In this document: one piece after another, positions 5,811-10,636 of the stretch
Position numbering within the stretch: position 1 is the first letter of the stretch
How the letters are laid out: every line of letters starts with the position of its first letter
Source of the DNA: Myxococcales bacterium
GTDB lineage: Bacteria > Myxococcota_A > Polyangia > Nannocystales > Nannocystaceae
Assembly: GCA_020431135.1 (NCBI GenBank)
Contig: JAGQIT010000119.1
Location: 1 to 10,636 of the forward strand
Reading direction: 5' to 3'
Length of the DNA stretch: 10,636 bases
Position numbers and translations under genes: made by a program
Notes under the pieces: model-generated
Database searches by the model: none
What the model saw: only the letters and a program-made list of their open reading frames with translations
Told to the model about the DNA's origin: nothing

Positions 5811-6890
5811 ATGCGCATCTGTATCCTCGGCGCCACCGGCCTCGTCGGCCGCGAGCTCCTCGATCTGATCCCCCGCGCCTGGCCCGGCGCAGAGCTGGTC
5901 CTCTACGCCAGCCGCGCCCGCGCCTACGAGGTCGCCGGCCAGAACTACGAGGTCCGCGCGGCGACCGACCTCGAGGGCGCCGACGCCCCGCGCGGCGACC
6001 TCGCCTTCGTCGCCCTCGACGACGACCACTCGGCGCGCTACGTCCCGCGCCTGCTCGAGCTCGGCTACCGCGTCGTCGACAAGAGCAACACCTACCGCAT
6101 GAGCCGCGAGGTCCCGCTCGTCGTCGCCGGGGTCAACGACGCTCAGGTCACCGACGGCGTCCGCCTCGTCGCCAACCCGAACTGCACGACGATCCCGCTG
6201 ATGCTCGCGCTCGCCCCGGTGATCCGCCGCCACGGCCTCGAGGCGGTCGAGGTCGCCACCTACCAGGCGATCAGCGGCGCCGGCGTCGGCACCCTCGACG
6301 ACTTCCTCGCGGCCTCGAAGGCCGCCTACACGGACGCCAGCCGCCTCGGCGACGGCCTCGATCCCGCGGCCTACGCCGGCAACACGGTCCCGCACAACGG
6401 CGGCACCGACGACAGCGGCTTCTCCAAGGAGGAGCGCAAGCTGATGGCCGAGAGCGCGAAGATCCTCGGCCGCCCGCAGCTCGCGCTCGTCGCCCAGTGC
6501 TGCCGCGTACCGGTCGCCGTCGGCCACTACGAGCAGGCCTGGGTGACCCTCGGTGCAGGCGCCGAGGGCCTGAGCCCGCGCGACCTCGAGGGGATCTACG
6601 CCGCGAACGGGGGAGCGGACGCCCCCTTCGTCCGCCTGCTCCCGGGCGCCGCCGGCGACGGTCTGACCGCGCTCGCCTGCGTCCACGACCGCGATCGCGC
6701 GCTCGTCGGTCGGCTCCGCCGCGACCCGCGGGCGTCGGCGCGCCGGACCTTCTGCGTGACGATCGCCGCCGACAACCTGCGCCTCGGCGCGGCGACCAAC
6801 GCCGTGCGCATCGCCAGCCGGTGGTTCGCGGCGGAGGACCCCGCGCTCCAGGCCGGCGGATCCTCGGTCGCCGCCGACGCGGCGCGCTGA
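5811..6890 (+). CDS. asd: Aspartate-semialdehyde dehydrogenase (divergent ASADH)
   Basis: NADP-dependent enzyme that reduces aspartyl-4-phosphate to aspartate semialdehyde, the branch point to lysine/diaminopimelate, threonine and methionine. It has 359 residues against ~335-345 usual. The Rossmann motif GATGLVGREL is at residues 7-16. The active-site stretch is ANPNCTTIPL with Cys125. YQAISGAG (151-158), KEERKLMAESAKIL (206-219), RVPVAVGHYEQAW (232-244, likely Arg232 and catalytic His239) and DNLRLGAATNAVRIA near the C-terminus all fit the family. It differs from the common enzyme where FSAGGSVS and IDNSSAFRM are expected: here VALDDDHS (67-74) and VDKSNTYRM. It may be a separate ASADH clade. 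The ATG at 5811 was chosen because the Rossmann strand begins there; the open frame upstream is non-coding in character. pfkA follows after 39 bp and is probably co-transcribed. Confidence 0.92.
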   Translation: MRICILGATGLVGRELLDLIPRAWPGAELVLYASRARAYEVAGQNYEVRAATDLEGADAPRGDLAFVALDDDHSARYVPRLLELGYRVVDKSNTYRMSREVPLVVAGVNDAQVTDGVRLVANPNCTTIPLMLALAPVIRRHGLEAVEVATYQAISGAGVGTLDDFLAASKAAYTDASRLGDGLDPAAYAGNTVPHNGGTDDSGFSKEERKLMAESAKILGRPQLALVAQCCRVPVAVGHYEQAWVTLGAGAEGLSPRDLEGIYAANGGADAPFVRLLPGAAGDGLTALACVHDRDRALVGRLRRDPRASARRTFCVTIAADNLRLGAATNAVRIASRWFAAEDPALQAGGSSVAADAAR

Positions 6891-6929
6891 CTGAGGTAGA
6901 AGGTCGGGGAGCGGAGAGGAGCGCGCGCG

Positions 6930-8066
6930 ATGGCGGAGAGCACCGAGCGGACCAAGCAGATCAGGCGGATCGGCATCACAACGGGCGGCGGCGACTGCCC
7001 CGGTCTCAACGCGGTGATCCGCGCGGTCGTCCTCCGGGCGGAGGCGGCGGGGGTCGAGGTCATCGGCATCGAGGACGGCTTCGCCGGGCTCCTCGAGGGC
7101 GGCAGCGTCGGCACCCAGCGGCTGACGCCGGCGATCGTCGCCCCGATCCTCGACCGCGGCGGGACGATCCTCGGGACGACCAACCGCGGCGACCCCTTCG
7201 CCTTCCCCGACCCCGAAAACCCCGACGGCCCGACGATCGATCGCTCCGGCGAGGTCATCCGCCGCGCCCAGGAGCTCGGCCTCGACCTCGTGATCACCGT
7301 CGGCGGCGACGGCACCCAGCGGATCGGCTACGGCCTCCACGAGCGCGGTCTGCCGGTGATCGGCGTGCCCAAGACGATCGACAACGACCTCGCGGCGACC
7401 CTCGAGACCTTCGGCTTCGGCACCGCGGTCCAGGTCGTCGTCGACGCCCTCGACCGCCTGCGGACGACGGCCGAGTCGCACGATCGGATCATGCTCCTCG
7501 AGGTGATGGGCCGCGACGCCGGCTGGATCGCCCTTCATTCCGGGATGGCCGGCGGCGCTGACGTGATCCTCCTGCCGGAGATCCCCTACACGCCGGAGCA
7601 CGTCGCCGCGGCGCTGCGCCGGCGGATCCGCAGCGGCCACCACTTCGCGCTGATCGTCGTCGCCGAGGGCGCGGCCGCGGCCGGCAAGGGCGCGGCGACG
7701 AAACAGGTCGCGGGGGCGACCGGAGGGCGGCACGCGCCGATCCTCGGCGGCGCGGGGCACCGCGCGGCGACCGAGATCGCTGAGCTCCTCCCGGACCTCG
7801 AGTACCGAGTCACGGTGCTCGGGCACATCCAGCGCGGCGGCACGCCGATCGCCTACGATCGTCTCCTCGCCTCGCGCCTCGGCGTCGAGGCGGTCGAGGC
7901 CGCGCTCCGCGGTGAGCACGGGGTGCTCGTCGCCTCCTACCCGCCCGACATCCGGACGGTCCCCCTCGCGGAGGCGGTCAACCATGTGCGCAAGGTCGAC
8001 CCCGACAGCCAGCTCGTCCGCCACGCCCGCGGCCTCGGGATCGCCTTCGGCGACGCGCCGGCATGA
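6930..8066 (+). CDS. pfkA: 6-phosphofructokinase, ATP-dependent group III type
   Basis: Phosphorylates fructose 6-phosphate to fructose 1,6-bisphosphate, the committed step of glycolysis, in the cytosol. It has 378 residues. Family motifs in order are TTGGGDCPGLNAVIR (17-31), VGGDGT (124-129), PKTIDND (147-153, catalytic Asp151), EVMGRDAGWIAL (191-202) and LGHIQRGGTPIAYDRLLASRLG (297-318). Gly128 (E. coli position 104) points to ATP, because PPi-dependent enzymes carry Asp there. Lys148 (E. coli position 124) is the residue found in PPi enzymes and in group III ATP enzymes of actinomycetes, so the Gly/Lys pair suggests an ATP-using group III enzyme. A GAGAGGA Shine-Dalgarno precedes the ATG by 9 bases. 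It sits 39 bp downstream of asd. Confidence 0.95.
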   Translation: MAESTERTKQIRRIGITTGGGDCPGLNAVIRAVVLRAEAAGVEVIGIEDGFAGLLEGGSVGTQRLTPAIVAPILDRGGTILGTTNRGDPFAFPDPENPDGPTIDRSGEVIRRAQELGLDLVITVGGDGTQRIGYGLHERGLPVIGVPKTIDNDLAATLETFGFGTAVQVVVDALDRLRTTAESHDRIMLLEVMGRDAGWIALHSGMAGGADVILLPEIPYTPEHVAAALRRRIRSGHHFALIVVAEGAAAAGKGAATKQVAGATGGRHAPILGGAGHRAATEIAELLPDLEYRVTVLGHIQRGGTPIAYDRLLASRLGVEAVEAALRGEHGVLVASYPPDIRTVPLAEAVNHVRKVDPDSQLVRHARGLGIAFGDAPA

Positions 8067-8180
8067 GGAGTCGGCGCGAGCAATTCCAGCGCGATCATAT
8101 TAACGATGTTAGAGTCGTCCTTCGGCGCGAAAATGAGCCCCGGAGCCTGTCTCTAGGGTAGAAGTGCGCAGGAAGCGGCG

Positions 8181-8188
8181 GCTATCGT
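8181..8188 (+). promoter_or_regulatory. Candidate -10 of the 8199 gene (GCTATCGT)
   Basis: GCTATCGT lies 10 bases before the ATG at 8199 and would start transcription about 4 bases upstream of the start codon. No Shine-Dalgarno is visible in GGGGTCTCT apart from the G run. It resembles the asd -10 (GCTATAGG) and a GGCTATCGG at 9542-9550. An AT-rich patch at 8096-8112 is an alternative promoter position. Confidence 0.35.
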
Positions 8189-8198
8189 TGGGGTCTCT

Positions 8199-9410
8199 AT
8201 GCCCTTGCTGCGTCTGTCCCTCGCGCTCCTCCTCTCCACGACCTTCATCGGCACCGCAGCCGCTGAACCAGCGGGGGACGCGGACCCCAGCGGGGAGACC
8301 CCCGAGGGGAATCCAGCTCCCGCAGAGGTGGACACACCCGCGGATGCACCCGCGGACGCCGGGCCGGAGGCGGACGCGGCGGCGAGCGAGGCCGGGGCCG
8401 ACGACGACAAGGAGCTCGAGAGCCCGATCGCCGCGGACGCGCTGCCGCCGAGCGATCCCGCCGACGACGCCTTCGAGAACCCGCCCCCCGCTGAGTTCCC
8501 GCCGAAGCACTCGTTCTACTACACGAACATGACCGCGGCGCGGCTCAACCCGCTCGGCCTCGAGAACCGCTTCCAGGTCGACTACCGCTGGCGCGTCTAC
8601 GACAACACCGAGTCGGTGCTGAAGAAGGGCTCGTACATCGGCCTCGGCGTCGAGCCGCTCCTCAACCCGGCGATCACCCGCGTCAGCGCCGTCCTGACGA
8701 TCCAGCCGCTCGCCGTGCTCCAGCTCCGCGCCGCCTACGGCGTGATGTCCTTCTTCGGGACCTTCGACTTCCTGCAGTCCTACAACACGCCGACCGCCGA
8801 GCACTACACGGCCGAGTACGAGTCGACGACCGACCAGCGCTACGCGCAGACGGGCACCCAGGCCCAGCTCTCGGCGCTCCTCCAGGGCAAGGTCGGGCCG
8901 ATCGCGATCCGCAACAACCTCCAATTCTACCGCACGGACATCAACCTCCGCGACAACGACGGCGACGGCCGCAAGGATCCGGTCTTCTACTACATCCGCG
9001 ACGACATCATGATCCGCGGCCACGGCTGGCACCTGATCAACGACAGCGACGTCCTCTACCTGTCGAAGTTCGGGCTCACGGCCGGCCTGCGCGCGACCGT
9101 CGTCAAGGCCTTCTACAAGACCGAGGACTACCTCACGGGCGAGGCGATCCAGGACCCCAACAGCCCGACCTTCCGCCTCGGGCCGCTGCTCGGCTTCACC
9201 TTCTTCGACCGCCCGGAGAAGCGCTTCAACAAGCCGACGATCCTGGTGATCTCGCAGTGGTGGATCAAGCACCGCTACCGCGCCGCGGGGTCGCCGGAGC
9301 TCAGCACCGACGGCACGGTCGAGCGCGGCAGCGTCGGCGACAGCCTCCCCGGGATGCCGACCCTGGTGATCGCCTTCGCGTTCCAGGGGCAGCTCTGGGG
9401 CAAGAGCTAG
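8199..9410 (+). CDS. Exported protein with acidic Pro/Ala linker and probable outer-membrane beta-barrel
   Basis: A 403-residue protein that I do not recognise. Residues 1-22 are a clear Sec signal peptide (MPLLRLSLALLLSTTFIGTAAA) with predicted cleavage before EPAG; no lipobox. Residues 23-105 form an acidic Pro/Ala/Asp/Glu-rich linker. Residues 108-403 are rich in Tyr, Phe and Trp with alternating polar/hydrophobic stretches and polar turns (for example LENRFQVDYRWRVYDN, YIGLGVEPLL, PIAIRNNLQFYRTDINLRDNDGDGRKD, TLVIAFAFQGQLWGKS), as in outer-membrane beta-barrels. It has no cysteines. DNDGDGRKD (250-258) resembles a calcium-binding Asp loop. The last residue is Ser, not the Phe/Trp typical of BAM substrates. 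It starts 132 bp after pfkA and appears to have its own promoter. Beta-barrel assignment is inference from composition; a periplasmic beta-rich protein is the alternative. Confidence 0.75.
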   Translation: MPLLRLSLALLLSTTFIGTAAAEPAGDADPSGETPEGNPAPAEVDTPADAPADAGPEADAAASEAGADDDKELESPIAADALPPSDPADDAFENPPPAEFPPKHSFYYTNMTAARLNPLGLENRFQVDYRWRVYDNTESVLKKGSYIGLGVEPLLNPAITRVSAVLTIQPLAVLQLRAAYGVMSFFGTFDFLQSYNTPTAEHYTAEYESTTDQRYAQTGTQAQLSALLQGKVGPIAIRNNLQFYRTDINLRDNDGDGRKDPVFYYIRDDIMIRGHGWHLINDSDVLYLSKFGLTAGLRATVVKAFYKTEDYLTGEAIQDPNSPTFRLGPLLGFTFFDRPEKRFNKPTILVISQWWIKHRYRAAGSPELSTDGTVERGSVGDSLPGMPTLVIAFAFQGQLWGKS

Positions 9411-9814
9411 GGGCCCGCGCGGCGCTCGACCGCTCGCCTCGCGTGCCCTCGTCAGGCGGCCCGCCGCGACCGCGTCGCGTCGCGCTCCCCTGAGCCGATG
9501 ATCGCCGCGCGCGCGACCTCTGCTGCGGCCTCCTCGCCCGCGGCTATCGGTCGCGTCTCCAGACGTCTAAAGGACATGTCCAAAAGGACATCGACTTCGT
9601 GGGGTGACGCGTCGACCTTCGGACATCGCATGTCGATGCGTAGGCGCGCGGCGCCTCGCCTCGCGACCCTCGCGCGCGCTCGGATCGTCGTCGACGGCCG
9701 GCATCGACCTCGCAGGCACGGACAGCGACCCGCCGGCCCCGCGCGGGGGCCCTGCGAGCGGGGAGACAGCCGTGGGGTTGCGCGAACGCGCGCTTGGGTG
9801 GACCATCGCAGACC
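9411..9814. other. 404-bp gene-free stretch with palindrome cluster
   Basis: No convincing gene is present. It contains a GGCTATCGG motif at 9542-9550 like the -10 ahead of the 8199 gene, the palindromes described at 9561-9639, and a GC-rich near-palindrome (GGCCCC-GCGC-GGGGGCC, 9735-9751). The left end shows no obvious intrinsic terminator for the 8199 gene. Confidence 0.5.
9561..9639. promoter_or_regulatory. Cluster of GGACAT palindromes (candidate operator)
   Basis: AGACGTCT (9561-9568) is a perfect 8-bp palindrome and GGACATGTCC (9572-9581) a perfect 10-bp one. A GGACAT half-site follows at 9586-9591. GGACAT recurs at 9621-9626 as part of GACAT-CGC-ATGTC (9622-9634), which overlaps CATCG/CGATG (9624-9638). 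Three copies of GGACAT, two within inverted repeats, in under 60 bp of non-coding DNA look like a regulator-binding region. The regulator is unknown. Confidence 0.4.
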
Positions 9815-10153
9815 ATGCCGAGCGCCGAAGCCCTCCAACGCGCGATCCTCGAGGCCGCCGGCGCCGAGGTCCGCGGCGTCGCCATGGGCGCGATCGTCGA
9901 CGGCCTGAGCGAGCGCGGCTTCCGGGCCGAGGACGTCGAGCTCGCGATCTGGGCGCTGATGGGCGCCCGCCTCCTGACCCCGAGCGGCTTCATCTGCCGG
10001 CGGCTGCGGCGGCGCAGCGAGGCGGCGGACGGCGTCGACAGGGGCGACGACGAGCGGATCTACCGGGCCTACGAGCTCCTCCTGGTCCCGTGGTCGCCGG
10101 CCGACGATCGCCAGCTCGACCTCGACCTCGACAAGTCGGGCGAGGCGCGGTAG
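9815..10153 (+). CDS. Small winged-helix-like protein of unknown function
   Basis: A 112-residue protein that I do not recognise. The first ~65 residues read as a compact helical fold with a short beta segment: helix LQRAILEAAG, helix AMGAIVDGLSERG (23-35), helix AEDVELAIWALMGARLL (38-54), then TPSGFICRRLRRR (55-67). That order is typical of a winged helix, with the basic strand as the wing. The second half is acidic and polar, including YRAYELLLVPW (83-93) and LDLDLD (101-106). The ATG at 9815 has no strong Shine-Dalgarno; an in-frame TTG at 9794 is an alternative. Only 10 bp separate it from the DusC-type gene, so the two are probably co-transcribed. DNA or RNA binding is inference from pattern alone. 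Confidence 0.7.
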   Translation: MPSAEALQRAILEAAGAEVRGVAMGAIVDGLSERGFRAEDVELAIWALMGARLLTPSGFICRRLRRRSEAADGVDRGDDERIYRAYELLLVPWSPADDRQLDLDLDKSGEAR

Positions 10154-10163
10154 TGCCGCGGCG

Positions 10164-10636
10164 ATGACCCCCTGGGAGCAGCGCTGGGCCGCGCGGACGC
10201 AGGTCGCCCGCGGACCGGCGGACGCCGGCCTCTTCCTCGCCCTCGCGCCGATGGACGGGGTCACGGACGCGGTCTTCCGCGACCTGATGACCGGCCTCTT
10301 CGGCGGCCGCTCGGGGATCTCGCTGTGCGTCTCGGAGTTCGTCCGCGTCACCCAGCAGCCGGCGCCGAAGAAGGTGCTGCTCCGCCACTGCCCCGAGCTG
10401 CGGACGGACGGACGGACCGCGGCCGGGGTCCCGGTGTTCGTCCAGATCCTCGGCGGCGATCCGCAGCCGATGGCGGTGACGGCCCGCCGCGCCGCCGAGC
10501 TCGGCGCCCCGGGGATCGACATCAACTTCGGCTGCCCGGCGAAGACGGTGAACAACCACGACGGCGGCGCGACCCTCCTCAAGTACCCGGCGCGCCTGCG
10601 GGGGATCGTCGCCGCGGTCCGCGACGCGGTCCCGCC
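10164..10636 (+). CDS. dusC: tRNA-dihydrouridine synthase, DusC type, 3'-truncated by window edge
   Basis: Flavin-dependent reductase that reduces uridine to dihydrouridine in tRNA. 157 residues are present and the frame is still open at the window edge. The TIM-barrel start LALAPMDGVTDAVFRDLM (25-42) carries the FMN-binding pattern. CVSEFVRVTQ (55-64), CPELR..GRTAAG and the active-site segment INFGCPAKTVNNHDGGATLLK (120-140, catalytic Cys124) match DusC, the enzyme for U16 in E. coli, better than DusA or DusB. The N-terminus has ~22 residues before the barrel, longer than E. coli DusC. The ATG is 10 bases after the stop of the small upstream gene. Site specificity (U16) is inferred from subfamily resemblance. 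Confidence 0.93.
   Translation, partial: MTPWEQRWAARTQVARGPADAGLFLALAPMDGVTDAVFRDLMTGLFGGRSGISLCVSEFVRVTQQPAPKKVLLRHCPELRTDGRTAAGVPVFVQILGGDPQPMAVTARRAAELGAPGIDINFGCPAKTVNNHDGGATLLKYPARLRGIVAAVRDAVP

Noticed and set aside
5235..8024. 929-codon minus-strand open frame across asd and pfkA
   Set aside because: Both plus-strand genes carry complete catalytic motifs. The minus product is Arg/Ala/Asp/Gly-rich with no domain pattern, as expected for a GC-rich shadow.
9452..9631. Possible 59-codon minus-strand gene (starting MRCPKVDASP)
   Set aside because: The product composition is fairly balanced, but codons lack the G/C third-position bias of neighbouring genes, no Shine-Dalgarno is present, and the sequence is dominated by the GGACAT palindromes.

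Overview
The window is about 70% GC, with strongly G/C-ending codons in nearly all genes. It looks like a chromosomal segment of a myxobacterium, most likely of the Nannocystis/Plesiocystis/Enhygromyxa kind. That placement is inference, from the base composition, the long Ser/Thr/Asp-rich linkers behind lipoprotein signal peptides, and an abundance of poorly known envelope proteins. No tRNA, rRNA, CRISPR array or transposase gene was found.

Layout. A 5'-truncated penicillin-binding protein 1C (pbpC, +, 1-2172) ends exactly where a ~153-bp MITE-like element with long terminal inverted repeats sits (2169-2329). A perfect 26-bp palindrome (2391-2416) then separates it from the convergent YjbQ/UPF0047 gene (-, 2454-2873). 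Upstream on the same strand is ribosomal protein L28 (rpmB, 2996-3232), whose ribosome binding site lies inside a predicted hairpin. Next come two tandem minus-strand genes for paralogous lipoproteins (3476-4132 and 4260-4958), separated by a clear intrinsic terminator. Each has a repetitive Thr/Ser/Asp stalk and a cytochrome-c-like C-terminal domain in which the haem motif CxxCH appears as CxCH.

An 852-bp gene-free stretch (4959-5810) holds a run of hairpins. The plus-strand block that follows has a divergent aspartate-semialdehyde dehydrogenase (asd, 5811-6890), an ATP-type group III 6-phosphofructokinase (6930-8066), and an unrecognised exported, probably outer-membrane protein (8199-9410). 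A 404-bp gene-free stretch follows, with a cluster of GGACAT palindromes. The window closes with a small winged-helix-like protein (9815-10153) and the start of a DusC-type tRNA-dihydrouridine synthase (from 10164).

Functionally this is mostly housekeeping: peptidoglycan synthesis, ribosome, lysine/threonine/methionine precursor synthesis, glycolysis and tRNA modification. Lineage-specific envelope proteins are interspersed. The observations most worth following are the paired CxCH lipoproteins, the MITE placed on the pbpC stop codon, the predicted leaderless or near-leaderless starts of asd and of the exported protein, the hairpin over the rpmB ribosome binding site, and the GGACAT palindrome cluster. 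No defence system or biosynthetic cluster is visible.
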